Counted from the first letter of the stretch, positions 54,021 through 63,808 are shown. The stretch: 64,000 nt of DNA from Gammaproteobacteria bacterium (GCA_014859375.1 JACUUH010000001.1:145131-209130); one strand, 5' to 3'. Program-made: numbers and translations. Notes: a model not told the origin generated them from the letters alone.

Positions 54021-54091
54021 TAAGAATCCTCCTATTGAGGTTAATAAAATATGTTTTTTAATCATAGAATCGAGCAAACATTGGAGTGGTT

Positions 54092-56163
54092 ATGAAAAAC
54101 ACAGGTGTGCCATTCAATATAACAATCATGGATTTGTCCAAAGAAAAGCTATCAGGGCTTAAACCAGTTAGTAGTACAGACATAATGGGAAGCAGTGGTC
54201 AGAAGCTTGGCGAACTAAATAAGTTAACTGAAAAAGAATTATCTTGGCAAGGTGCAAATAACATCTCTTCTAATTTTAATGAAGATGGTTTATTCTCTAT
54301 TTCTATATTTGGTAGAATAGGGGATAAAGAAAGAGATACTAGATTCTCCTATGTTGACATTAAAACTAAGGTCTTCCACCCCGTTATTTTTAGAACAATA
54401 ACTTCGCTTAAAGGTTTATACGGAGACATTATGTCTTCCAAAGCTTATGCCGTTTGGGATGAAGAAACATCCGATTTTGTTTCTTCTAATGAAAGCGAAG
54501 GGAGTACAGGTTATCATTTTTTCTTAAAACATTGGGATAAAATCAAGTTTAAAAAGACTGGCTCTTTAGGTAGAGAAGATAACATCAAACTAATAGAGAA
54601 GTTTAAACATCTAGCTCTAGTTAATAAGATATTAATTTTACCGGCTGGGTTAAGAGATGTTAGACCTGGCGCAGGTAACAGATTAGAGTTTGATGAAATT
54701 AACGATGTATATAGAAGTATCATTGGTATCTCTAGAACAATAACTTCCACTGCCGAGAACGTAAATTCGCCTGTTTTGAATTATAGTAGGTACAGACTAC
54801 AAATTGCTTTTAATGAAGTTTTCAATACACTTGAAACTATGTTAAAGGATAAGAAAGGGTTTGTTCAAAGTAAATGGGCTAAGCGTAGAGTATTTAACGG
54901 CACACGTAACGTTATCTCTTCCATGAATACGGCTAAAAAAGTTTTAGGTAGTAAACACGGCTCTAAGGCCACCGATACCATCATGGGTTTATATCAAGTG
55001 ATGAAAGGTTCATTACCGCACACTATAAATCTAATAAGAAATTCCTATTTGTCTGATATAGTAGGTCTAGACTCTTTAGGTAACGCGGCTAAGCTAGTTG
55101 ATACTAAAACTTTAAAATCTGACATGGTGGAATTACCTCCTACGGTTAAAGACAGATGGTCTACGTTAGATGGTTTAGAGAAGATTATTAATACTTATCA
55201 AGACCCTCACAATAGACATAAGCCTGTAATCATTGAAGATAGATATTTGGCTCTAATTTATAAAGGTCCTGATCAGACATTCAGAGTGTTTAGCGACATT
55301 GACGAACTACCTGAGGGTTTCGATAGAAAGTATGTTGAACCTATATCGTTAATAGAATTCTTATACCTATCGGGTTATCATAGCTGGAATAAGATGAAAG
55401 TTATCGTAACTCGTTACCCAGTTACGGGACTAGGATCTTCTTACCCGTCCGATGTTTATACCAGAACCACAATGGTTGGAGAAGTCAGACATGAATTAGG
55501 ACCTGATTGGAAACCTATGGGCGAAGACTTTGTTGCTGTGGAGTTTCCTAAGAAAGAACCTTTCGCATTTGTTGACTCTCAAATAGTTAGTCCCGTTAGA
55601 ATGAAAGGTTTGGGTGCTGATTAATAAAGTAGAAACACTCTACTAAGTCCCATTAGATAGTAATCTCTAATGTGAATCTCTTTAATTGCTGGGAACCCCT
55701 AAAACTGCACTACTACAATTATGGTGAAAACACATAATGAATGTCTAAAAACAGTGCAGATATTACAATGGGCAATCAGCAGCCAAGACTCTAAGTCCTA
55801 TTAAGGATAAGAGTAAGGTTCAACGACTATGGTGTAGCGGCCAGTACACTCAAGTGAGTGGATAAGGGAGACACCCTACTCTAACGAGAGGGTGAAGATA
55901 TAGTCTGGTCTGCAGTGAAAGCTGTAGCAGTTCATAAGAGAACGGGTGATGCGTAACGCACATCATCGAAGGTAACGTTCGACGGCGACATGACAAGTGG
56001 TATATTTGTATATAGTGATGAAGCCGTGGCAGAAAGTAATAAATTGCTAAGATCTAGAGAAGCCTACACAGATCCGTCAGGTGGATTGAGGACTAGCGTT
56101 GCCACTGACACTCTATCGCTAGTGTTGAGAAATATGACTGGGGATTATCCTTCCATGGAATAA
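54092..56163 (+). CDS. RNA polymerase beta-prime subunit, N-terminal part, split by a group I intron (exons 54092-55621 and 55978-56163)
   Basis: Joining 54092-55621 to 55978-56163 restores one frame and gives a 571-residue protein. ATG 54092 follows TTGGAG; the GTG at 54086 overlaps that site. Exon 1 contains GLFSISIFGRIGDKERDTRF near residue 65, like the bacterial beta-prime zipper/clamp start, and RVFNGTRNVIS near 265. Exon 1 ends GLGAD and exon 2 begins FDGDMTSGIF, so the junction rebuilds ADFDGD, the catalytic motif whose three Asp bind Mg. The protein ends soon after, so the rest of beta-prime must be a separate gene outside the window, as in phiKZ-type virion polymerases. The same gene order with the giant SLT protein is known from phiKZ (gp180/gp181). 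Confidence 0.85.
55622..55977 (+). ncRNA. Group I intron (IA-like), no ORF
   Basis: A 356-nt insertion with the conserved core in order: P-type strand AATTGCTGGGAACCCCT (55683-55699), Q-type AATCAGCAGCCAAG (55774-55787), R-type GTTCAACGACTA (55818-55829) and S-type AAGATATAGTCT (55895-55906). R and S pair as GACTAT/ATAGTC, forming P7. The exon end GAT can pair with GTC near 55645, next to a GTAGA/TCTAC hairpin, giving a plausible P1 with the usual U-G at the splice site. The last base is G (55977). Exon frame is exactly preserved by removal. No homing endonuclease is encoded inside, so mobility would need an enzyme encoded elsewhere. Confidence 0.9.
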
Positions 56164-56188
56164 CCTAATTTAAACAAGGAGATTTACT

Positions 56189-59100
56189 TTGAATCTTTAT
56201 AAGAAGTTTTATAGAGAATATGGTTTAAGAAGAGCCGAACATTTAGTCTCTCCTCTTATTAATGTCAAGGGTAGTCTTAGACTACCTTATGGAACCATAT
56301 ATCACTACCTACCTGAAGATACAGTAGGTAAAGGGATATCTCAAGACCACTGGGCAGTTAAAGACTCTAAGAGACTTGTAATGATTGACCATGTGGAGGA
56401 ATTAAATCCTAAAGCTAACGAAGGTAATCCTAGAAGAAACTCAACGTTGGCGAACACCTTTATTAAGGACTATCATCGCAGGTATAGAAAACTAAAGTTA
56501 GTTAGGGATTTCGAACGTAATACAAGAGACCCTAAAACTCCATTAGTTATTAACTACGGTATTCTACCTGAACTCTATCGTTATACCCAAAGTTTTTATT
56601 CTGAGTTTAATCAGAAAGAGAATATTGTAAAGACTATGTTTTTAAAAGCAGGGTCTTTGACTAACATAGAGAACAGAAGAAACTTTATTTCTTTTGAACT
56701 ACCTGAAACACTACCTGCATTAACAGTGTTAAAAAGAGCCGAAGAGAAATTAAATCAGAGCTTAATCTCTGAGTTCAACGATTTTGACAGCATTATTATT
56801 CTTGAATTATGGAGATGGTTAGGTAGTAATAGAGAGTTGTCTACCCTTAGCACCTTCACTCCAGAGCAATTAAAGAAAATAAACATTATCATCACTAGAC
56901 ACAACAAGTGGATGATGTTTAACCTAGGTGTAATGGATAGTTGGAGAGATGGCGTTGAAGGGGATGGTAATATCAACCCAGACTCTCTTCAAAAGAGATT
57001 CTTACGTTTGTTAATATCTTTATTCGAATCCACCACAGCCTCATCTTCTAAAACCGAAGAGACCATTATTCAGGAAAACAATGATAAGGTCAATGAAGAA
57101 ATTGAGAATGAGGAAAATGCAGAATACGATGAGGATGAAGAAGAGGAAACTGGGGATGGTGAATTAGACGAAGAGTTAATACTTGATGAGGTTGAAAAAC
57201 GAGACCTCAAGAAAGTTTTAAGATCTGATCAAAAAGACGATAAGCTTGAAGAAGAGTTAGATGTACTCAATTCAATAGCTGAGGAGTTAGCTAAGGCTGA
57301 AGAAACAAACTCCTTTGAAGTTCCACCTATGGAATACAGTGAAGGTATTCTAAATAGAGCCGAGGAGTTGGCATTAGGTGGCTTAATATCCCCAAGTGAG
57401 TTTAAGAAGTATGAAAGAATAGCCAATGATTTAGCTAATATTTCTAACCCATATACTGGTAAAGGTTCGATAGTTGAATTCTCTAAGGTAGAACCTGAAG
57501 ATTTAATTATTAATGAACCCACTATACTCCCTGATAGCGACACCGTCTTAGATAAGTCTATGTTGAAGTCAACGCTTGTGGATTTTGATAGTAAGTATAT
57601 CAAAGATATTCTACCTAAAGATATCACAGCCTCAGTACTTAACATTACTCAAGCTGGCGTTGGTGTAACCAGTTATGAAGTAGAGGAAATGGAAGACGTA
57701 GCTAACGCTTATGAAATTCATACCGTTAGACTGGCTCCTGTTAGTGGGAGACCCTCCACTATTAGATTTAAAGTACCTAAGATAGATGAGAATGGTGTAT
57801 TCGTTGCTAATGGCGTTAAGTACAAGCTACGTAAGCAAAAAGGCGATATACCTATTCGTAAAGTCAAACCCAATAAAGTAGCATTAACAAGTTACTACGG
57901 TAAAGTGTTTGTTTTGAGATCAGAGAAAGTAATCAATGATTACCCCAAATGGTTGACAAAACAAATAATGACTATTGGGTTAGATAGCGAAGATGATAGA
58001 GTAACTAATCTTAAAACCTCTTCCGCTGGCAATATACCCGCTAAATTACCTAAGTTGTACACTACACTCAGCAGTAACTTTACTGAGTTTAAAACTGGTG
58101 ATATAGAACTGTACTTTAATTACTCTAAACGCTTTAATAAGTTTGGTGAAGAAGTTGTTAAAGAGGTAGAGAAAAATGGATTTGTAATTGCTGGTAATAA
58201 AGGCAGTGACATTGTTGTAATTGGTGAAGATGATTCTTTGTACATTTACGATGAGCAGTCACCTAAACCGTTAGGCGCTATTGAAAATCTGATAGGTCTA
58301 GATCTAACTAAGGCTCCTGTTGAAGTAGCAGACCTTAAGGTTTTCTCAGCTTCTATACCTCTAGGTTTCGTATTGTCTTACTACCTTGGTATTGATAATC
58401 TAATTAAGAATATTGGTGCTAAGGTTAAAAGAGTCATTACTGGCGAGAAGTTCGTCTTAGCTGATAATGAATATGCCATTAAATTCTTAGATGAGACTTT
58501 GATTATCTCGAGAGCAGATAAACTTACATCCTTAGTTCTAGGTGGCTTTAATAGTTATAAGAATTCCATTAAAAGATTTAGTATTAAAGATTTTAATGAG
58601 AAGGATGTCTTCTTTAACGTTCTAGACGATACTGGGTTAGGTAATAGATATCTCAAAGAATTAAGATTATTGAGAGACATGTTTGTCGATCCTATAACCT
58701 TAGAGATTCTGAAAGAGATGAAAGAACCTACAACGTGGTTAGGTCTTTTAAAAAGATCTGCAGAACTTTTAACTATCGACTATTCTCCATCCGAAGTAGA
58801 TATGGAGTTTATGAGAATTAAAGGTTACGAGCGTATAGCCGGGGCAGTCTATGGCGAGTTGGTTAACTCAATGAGAGGATACATGGCTAGGGAGGGACAT
58901 GGTTCAGCGGCTGTTGAATTAAACCCTTACGCTGTTTGGCAGGCCATTACATCTAACGATGCTTCTTTATCAATTGTTGAAGATAGTAACCCTATCAAAA
59001 ACATAAATGAAAAAGAGATGGTTACGTTCAGCGGTACTGGCGGTAGATCTAAACAAAGTATGAATGATAAGACTAGAGTATACGGTCAAAACGATATGGG

Positions 59101-60400
59101 TGTCATATCTGAGGCTACTGTGGACAGTGGTGACGTCGCCATTAACACTTACACTACAGCTAACCCTAACTTAACTTCTCTCAGAGGTCTAACCAAGAAA
59201 ATAGACATGGAGAATATTGAAGCTTCCAACGTCTTAAGTACAGGTGCGTTATTATCCCCCGGAGCTGATGTGGACGACCCAAAAAGGGTTAACTTTATCA
59301 CCATTCAACATGCGTCTGGTATTGGTGCCTTTGGTTATGAAGCAACACCTTTAAGAACTGGGTATGAAAAAGTAGTGGCTCAAAAGACAGATGAGTTATA
59401 CGCGTACACAGCTAAACAAAAAGGTAAAGTAACTAAGGTCACTAAAGATGCAATAGTTATTGAATTAGATGATGGTTCAGTTAAGTCTATAGAGTTAGGT
59501 ATTATTTACGGTACTGCTGAAGGCTCTAATTATCCACATAGCGTCGTCACCAATTTAAAAGTAGGGGATAGGTTTAATGTGGGTGAGGCTATTACATACA
59601 ACGAGAGTTTTTTCAAACCAGACCCACTTAGTCCTAAGGAGGTTATTTGGAAATCTGGCGTTATGTGCAAGACCGCTATAATGGAGAGCACTGATACATT
59701 TGAAGATTCGTCAGCTATATCTGAAAAAGTATCTGGTAAGATGGGTACAAAGATTACTAAGATAAGACATCTGTTTATAGACTTTGAACAAACCGTTAGA
59801 AACCTTATAAATGAGGGTACTAAGGTAGACTCAGAGACTATTTTATGTACAATAGAGGATTCCGTTACTTCGGATAATGACTTATTTGACGAAGATACAG
59901 TGGAAACTTTAAAACTGTTATCGGGAAATGCCCCTAAGGCTAAGTACAACGGTGTGGTCGAGAAGATAGAAGTTTTGTACTACGGTGACAAAGAGGATAT
60001 GTCTCAAAGTGTTGCTGACATCGCCGATAAGTATGATAAAGTGCTTATCCGGAAAAGAAAAGCTTTAGGTAAAAAGCCTGTAACAGGTAGTGTTGATGAC
60101 AGTATCAGAATAGATGGTAAGACCTTAGAAATGGATTCAATGGTTATTAAAGTTTATATAACTGAAACCATTGGAGCAGGTGTTGGCGATAAAGGTGTAT
60201 TCGGTAATCAGATGAAAACTGTTTTCGGTAGAGTTATGTCCGGTGAAAACAAAACAGAATCTGGTGACGAGTTAGATGCTATCTTCGGATATAAATCTAT
60301 CTCAGCTCGTATAGTCACATCACCAATGATTATAGGTACTACCAACACTCTATTAAAGGTATTGTCTAAGCACGTTGCCAAAGTATACGAAGAAGGGTGA
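56189..60400 (+). CDS. RNA polymerase beta subunit, large N-terminal part (phiKZ virion RNAP gp178-like)
   Basis: A 1403-residue protein from a TTG start 7 nt after AAGGAG. Early residues include an acidic insertion (about 290-335). Late beta motifs are clear: ESTDTFEDSSAISEKVSGKM near residue 1165 corresponds to the bacterial GYNFEDAI/SER stretch, GAGVGDKGVFGNQMKTVFG near 1328 to the GDK..GRHGNKG loop that contributes lysines near the active site, and the end SARIVTSPMIIGTTNTLLKV to the VDI...G.PSRM.IGQ.. segment. The protein stops there; the missing C-terminal clamp is encoded at 40587. It is a virion-packaged polymerase in phiKZ relatives, injected to transcribe early genes. The unit is closed by a hairpin. 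Confidence 0.85.
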   Translation: MNLYKKFYREYGLRRAEHLVSPLINVKGSLRLPYGTIYHYLPEDTVGKGISQDHWAVKDSKRLVMIDHVEELNPKANEGNPRRNSTLANTFIKDYHRRYRKLKLVRDFERNTRDPKTPLVINYGILPELYRYTQSFYSEFNQKENIVKTMFLKAGSLTNIENRRNFISFELPETLPALTVLKRAEEKLNQSLISEFNDFDSIIILELWRWLGSNRELSTLSTFTPEQLKKINIIITRHNKWMMFNLGVMDSWRDGVEGDGNINPDSLQKRFLRLLISLFESTTASSSKTEETIIQENNDKVNEEIENEENAEYDEDEEEETGDGELDEELILDEVEKRDLKKVLRSDQKDDKLEEELDVLNSIAEELAKAEETNSFEVPPMEYSEGILNRAEELALGGLISPSEFKKYERIANDLANISNPYTGKGSIVEFSKVEPEDLIINEPTILPDSDTVLDKSMLKSTLVDFDSKYIKDILPKDITASVLNITQAGVGVTSYEVEEMEDVANAYEIHTVRLAPVSGRPSTIRFKVPKIDENGVFVANGVKYKLRKQKGDIPIRKVKPNKVALTSYYGKVFVLRSEKVINDYPKWLTKQIMTIGLDSEDDRVTNLKTSSAGNIPAKLPKLYTTLSSNFTEFKTGDIELYFNYSKRFNKFGEEVVKEVEKNGFVIAGNKGSDIVVIGEDDSLYIYDEQSPKPLGAIENLIGLDLTKAPVEVADLKVFSASIPLGFVLSYYLGIDNLIKNIGAKVKRVITGEKFVLADNEYAIKFLDETLIISRADKLTSLVLGGFNSYKNSIKRFSIKDFNEKDVFFNVLDDTGLGNRYLKELRLLRDMFVDPITLEILKEMKEPTTWLGLLKRSAELLTIDYSPSEVDMEFMRIKGYERIAGAVYGELVNSMRGYMAREGHGSAAVELNPYAVWQAITSNDASLSIVEDSNPIKNINEKEMVTFSGTGGRSKQSMNDKTRVYGQNDMGVISEATVDSGDVAINTYTTANPNLTSLRGLTKKIDMENIEASNVLSTGALLSPGADVDDPKRVNFITIQHASGIGAFGYEATPLRTGYEKVVAQKTDELYAYTAKQKGKVTKVTKDAIVIELDDGSVKSIELGIIYGTAEGSNYPHSVVTNLKVGDRFNVGEAITYNESFFKPDPLSPKEVIWKSGVMCKTAIMESTDTFEDSSAISEKVSGKMGTKITKIRHLFIDFEQTVRNLINEGTKVDSETILCTIEDSVTSDNDLFDEDTVETLKLLSGNAPKAKYNGVVEKIEVLYYGDKEDMSQSVADIADKYDKVLIRKRKALGKKPVTGSVDDSIRIDGKTLEMDSMVIKVYITETIGAGVGDKGVFGNQMKTVFGRVMSGENKTESGDELDAIFGYKSISARIVTSPMIIGTTNTLLKVLSKHVAKVYEEG

Positions 60401-60402
60401 GT

Positions 60403-60440
60403 CTTAAGGGTGGGTATTTCCCACCCTTTCTCTTAAGGTT
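60403..60440 (+). terminator. Hairpin terminator after the beta gene
   Basis: A long stem (TTAAGGGTGGG with CCCACCCTT, extended by an imperfect outer CTTAAG) followed by GGTTTTTTC, 3 nt after the beta stop codon. Confidence 0.75.
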
Positions 60441-60471
60441 TTTTCATAAGGTAAAAAAAGGTCTCAAGAAC

Positions 60472-60669
60472 ATGAGTGAGGTTAGAAATAAAAACTTAAT
60501 GGCACTTTCACACGCCGTCGAACTGGGTGCTAAAGTTATCCGAAAAGTAGCGGGTGAAGAAATTGCTACAACATTGAAAGGTGACATTGTCACTGATCAA
60601 CAGATAAAGAGTGCTTTATCTGCTAAGATTCAAAATAAAATATTGTCGGCAAAAGGAGGTCAGAAATGA
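60472..60669 (+). CDS. Small hypothetical protein
   Basis: A 65-residue protein from ATG 60472 (MSEVRNKNLMALSHAVELGA), preferred because the upstream part of the same frame runs through the terminator hairpin. It is helical and basic, with an A/L-rich first half and a Lys-rich end. Its stop overlaps the next ATG (ATGA), so the two are translationally coupled. No family recognised. Confidence 0.55.
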   Translation: MSEVRNKNLMALSHAVELGAKVIRKVAGEEIATTLKGDIVTDQQIKSALSAKIQNKILSAKGGQK

Positions 60670-62087
60670 TTAGAAAGAATACCATTGAAGCGGTATATCC
60701 CTTAGCTGACCTTTTGGCTGAAAAAGGGATTCTCCTAACGCCAATCGAAACTACTCCAGTAGATCAACTAGTTAGAGCAGGTCATTTGGAAATTCTAACT
60801 GGTGAACATAAAGACATCGACATCACGGATAGACTTATTAATGGTTCTATGTCTAAAGATGCACGTGGCGTCGTTACACACGATTTGGTTATGGAAGAAT
60901 TAGCTAGAGTTCTTACCAAAACCATACAAGGTAATTTCCATGTTGCCAAGAATGTAGTAAACCCAATAGTTAAAGAAGTTGCTGAAGATGCAAGATTGTA
61001 TTTAGAAAGCTCCCTAAACGTTAAGAAAACGCATGTTGAAGTTAAACCTGAGTTCTATGAAGAAATCTGGAACTCACCTGAAGTTTTCGATATGGTCAAG
61101 CGATTTGCAGAGCAAGACTTTAAAGAAGTACCATTAACAGTACAATACCCTAATGAAACAGACAGAGAAACTTTGTTCAAGTTAGCAGCTACGGGTTCTA
61201 CTACTTTAGATGGATACTTGCAGCAACTATGCAACGGTATGACGGATGAGCAAATAGCTGATCTTTACGTTAAGACATTTGGTGACAATTACAATAGAGT
61301 TCCATCGTTAGCCGCAGTTTTAAATCAATTTCCTCGCAACGGCGCATTGATTATACATATGTGGGCGCGCAAACTATATTTAAACGCACCAGAAGGCACC
61401 GGTATGAGCTTATCAGTCTATAAGGACTACATGAGTACCCTTTTAGCTGTAACTGGCAGAACAGTGCTTTCTACGATCTCTAGACGTGAGTCAGATATTA
61501 AACTTAAACGCTTGCTAACCAGCTACCCTTTAAATAAAGATGCAGTTGGTAAAAGTAATGTTGTAATTAAAGTTAACGGTGATGTCTACAATAAATGGTT
61601 AGAAGATGGTGGTAGTCCTGAAACCATCATTGGTGCTTTCTTAACCGATGGTGAAAAAGGTTACACTAAACTTTTAGAAGAAAAGGATTCTTATGCCAAA
61701 CATTGGGAAAGAACCTTACGCATTTTAAATAACACTGAAAGATTCAATAAGTTTAACTTCGCCTTCGAAGGAATCGAAAGAGCGGTTGCTAAACAAATTG
61801 TTGACCTTGATCCAGAAGTGTTAAGTGTAGATAAGTCGTTACTACAAGGTAAGTTGCAGGAAAACATGCAAATGCTACCAAGAAACTTCCATGAAGATTT
61901 ATTTAAGTGGTCAAGAATTCTTGTATGTAGAACATTGTTCCCTCACACTAATGCATTGGAACTATTGTCAGCCATTGATGAAAATGCTAAAGTTTATCCA
62001 GACCTACCGGTTAGAGAATTAGCTATGTTAGCTACTATTGATGTAGTCGGTGATTGGTTAAGTAAACTTTTTAAAGTAACTAAATAA
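60666..62087 (+). CDS. Hypothetical protein in the head/protease region
   Basis: A 473-residue, mostly helical protein with GGAGG upstream of its ATG. It contains KFNFAFEGIERAVAKQIVDL and NAPEGTGMSLSVYKDYMSTL; no enzymatic or membrane motif is seen. It lies between the virion polymerase gene and the prohead protease gene, as internal head or inner-body proteins often do in large phages, so a virion role is plausible. Family unknown. Confidence 0.5.
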   Translation: MIRKNTIEAVYPLADLLAEKGILLTPIETTPVDQLVRAGHLEILTGEHKDIDITDRLINGSMSKDARGVVTHDLVMEELARVLTKTIQGNFHVAKNVVNPIVKEVAEDARLYLESSLNVKKTHVEVKPEFYEEIWNSPEVFDMVKRFAEQDFKEVPLTVQYPNETDRETLFKLAATGSTTLDGYLQQLCNGMTDEQIADLYVKTFGDNYNRVPSLAAVLNQFPRNGALIIHMWARKLYLNAPEGTGMSLSVYKDYMSTLLAVTGRTVLSTISRRESDIKLKRLLTSYPLNKDAVGKSNVVIKVNGDVYNKWLEDGGSPETIIGAFLTDGEKGYTKLLEEKDSYAKHWERTLRILNNTERFNKFNFAFEGIERAVAKQIVDLDPEVLSVDKSLLQGKLQENMQMLPRNFHEDLFKWSRILVCRTLFPHTNALELLSAIDENAKVYPDLPVRELAMLATIDVVGDWLSKLFKVTK

Positions 62088-62104
62088 CAAATGAAGGGGA
62101 ACTA

Positions 62105-62884
62105 ATGTTTAACGCAACTCCAAAAACAGCTAGTTACTCTTGTACTGCTTTAGTTGGTACTAATAAAGCAGGTGAGTTAAAGCCTGATGCTGACGGCTAC
62201 TATACTCTAGTAGTCGGTGCCTTAAACAGTTTTAACAGCGGTGGTGCATTCTACGCAGCTGATCCAGCTAAATCCCTTTTTGAAAAATCCTCTGGGTTCA
62301 TGAGAAGGGTTGAGTCTGGTAATTGTAAAGGTGAGACTGGACATCCTAAAATGTCACCCGGTCAATCTAGACGTGATTTCATCAATAGAGTTTTAACTAT
62401 TGAAGAGACTAGAGTGTGTTGTCACTTTAAATCTTTTAAACTAGAAGAAGGGTTTAAGACTAAAGATGGTAAGATTGTTACAGCCATCATAGCTGAACTT
62501 AAACCAGCTGGACCTATGGGTGATGCTCTGAAAGAATCTCTAGAGAACAAACACGAAAACGTTTGCTTCTCCATTAGAAGTTTGACAGATGATCACTTTA
62601 ATCCAGCTGGCTTCCTACAAAAAGATATTAAAACTATCGTTACCTTTGACTGGGTTACGGAACCTGGTATTAGCGCCGCTCAAAAGTGGGAGTCACCGTC
62701 ACTAGAAAGTTTAGATGAGGCTGACTTCATCACACCTGAGCTAATTGACGAGCTATCTAAAGAAAATGAAAGAAATCCATCTTCTATGGAAACATCTGGA
62801 ATTAGTTTAGAAAGTATTAGACATGACCTAGGTTGGGATAAAGTTGAAGTAACGACTACAAAACCTAAATCTTTAAATTGGTAA
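62105..62884 (+). CDS. Prohead maturation protease (T4 gp21/phiKZ gp175-like)
   Basis: A 259-residue serine protease of the herpes-type assemblin/T4 gp21 fold. His80 lies in CKGETGHPK and Ser156 in VCFSIRSL, the usual H...S pair; Asp182 in TFDWVTEPGI may be the third residue. The N-terminus and the mid-region have the fold's usual beta strands; the C-terminal ~60 residues are charged and probably a self-cleaved tail. It would process head scaffold and internal proteins during capsid maturation. It closes the 60472-62884 run before the terminator. Confidence 0.8.
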   Translation: MFNATPKTASYSCTALVGTNKAGELKPDADGYYTLVVGALNSFNSGGAFYAADPAKSLFEKSSGFMRRVESGNCKGETGHPKMSPGQSRRDFINRVLTIEETRVCCHFKSFKLEEGFKTKDGKIVTAIIAELKPAGPMGDALKESLENKHENVCFSIRSLTDDHFNPAGFLQKDIKTIVTFDWVTEPGISAAQKWESPSLESLDEADFITPELIDELSKENERNPSSMETSGISLESIRHDLGWDKVEVTTTKPKSLNW

Positions 62885-62889
62885 AGTTT

Positions 62890-62916
62890 ATAGCAGAGGG
62901 TTAGACCCTCTGCTAT
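62890..62916 (+). terminator. Hairpin terminator followed by TTATGC
   Basis: An 11-bp perfect stem (ATAGCAGAGGG / CCCTCTGCTAT) with loop TTAGA, then TTATGCTGTTTATT. The tail is identical in its first bases to the one at 7605. Confidence 0.8.
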
Positions 62917-63004
62917 TTATGCTGTTTATTTTCACATCACTTGCTTATACTCTAGTCAGGTAATTCTGTTCTTTTATTCCCTAACTAAAAAAACAAGAGG
63001 ATTA

Positions 63005-63229
63005 ATGAAAATGAGCGAAACAACTTTTATCTACGATAGTGAAAAGGATGAAGTCACTGACCATAATGCTAAAGTTCTATTAAAGCATTTAGAAAGACTT
63101 ATGTTAAGTAATGGTCAACTACATGAAAAGGTAGATGAATTAAATACCAAGGTAAATACTCTAACTACAGAGTTAGACAGTATGAAAGACGATCTTTCCT
63201 ATGTTCGACAAAAAGCAACCTACATGTAA
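63005..63229 (+). CDS. Small coiled-coil protein
   Basis: A 74-residue protein; either ATG 63005 or ATG 63011 fits AGAGG. Residues about 30-70 are a heptad-type coiled coil (LHEKVDELNTKVNTLTTELD). It is alone between a terminator and the next small gene. It may be an oligomerisation or assembly factor; family unknown. Confidence 0.6.
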   Translation: MKMSETTFIYDSEKDEVTDHNAKVLLKHLERLMLSNGQLHEKVDELNTKVNTLTTELDSMKDDLSYVRQKATYM

Positions 63230-63360
63230 ATTTAAAACTTTTTTAGGTACATACTACTGATTTGAGAAGTGTAGGTACTATCTCGAGATGGTATTATTTT
63301 TTTACATGAATGGTTTATTCATTGAGTAAACCTCATTAACTTAAAAAGAAGGAAGACATA

Positions 63361-63807
63361 ATGTCAGATTTTAATCAAAACGTTCGTGAAATTGCTGACA
63401 TGCTTAAGAAAGGCATGAAGGTAGAAGACGGCGGTGTAGTTACATTAGATCCAAAGGCATACGAAGAAACTCTAGATATGGCTGGTATCAAACTTGCCGA
63501 TATTAAGAAGGTGCAGGACCATCGTGATTTGATTGTAGCAGGTCAAGGCTTAGCGTTAGGTGAGCTTGGTACTGAATACATGAAGAAACACAAGAAGGTC
63601 GACACTATGTCGGTCGAAGGTAAACTTCATAAAGACGTTATTGGTTCTACGTTCCAACGTGAGAAGCATTATCCAATGGGTGAAGGCCTAACCAAGTACG
63701 GTGTGTTGTCTTCTAAAGTGCAAGCTAACGGTGCTGGTAATAAAGGTCAGCTCAAGAAAGTTCGAGCTCACCTAAATACTTTAGCAGAGCAAGCGTTCTG
63801 TAAGTAA
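63361..63807 (+). CDS. Hypothetical protein, probably highly expressed
   Basis: A 148-residue protein with a strong ribosome-binding site (AAGAAGGAAGAC). It has a helical N-terminal half, a GQGLALGELGTEYMKKHKKV central part and a basic C-terminus. Codon use is cleaner than in most neighbours. No family recognised; conservation among large phages would have to be tested. Two hairpins follow before the tRNA. Confidence 0.6.
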   Translation: MSDFNQNVREIADMLKKGMKVEDGGVVTLDPKAYEETLDMAGIKLADIKKVQDHRDLIVAGQGLALGELGTEYMKKHKKVDTMSVEGKLHKDVIGSTFQREKHYPMGEGLTKYGVLSSKVQANGAGNKGQLKKVRAHLNTLAEQAFCK

Positions 63808-63808
63808 T

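Noticed and set aside
54086..54091. GTG at 54086 as start of beta-prime
   Set aside because: It overlaps the TTGGAG ribosome-binding site that is well spaced for the ATG at 54092.
53539..54162. 207-residue plus-strand frame opposite the N-terminus of the giant virion protein
   Set aside because: Ser/Leu-rich antisense translation of an acidic coding region, overlapping the real start of both divergent genes; no start signal.
55622..55977. Homing endonuclease inside the intron
   Set aside because: No frame of useful length is open within the 356 nt, and no LAGLIDADG, GIY-YIG or HNH motif is present in any frame.
55978..56163. Exon 2 of beta-prime as an independent small gene
   Set aside because: It has no start codon and ribosome-binding site at its head, begins in the middle of the ADFDGD motif, and joins exon 1 in frame when the intron is removed.
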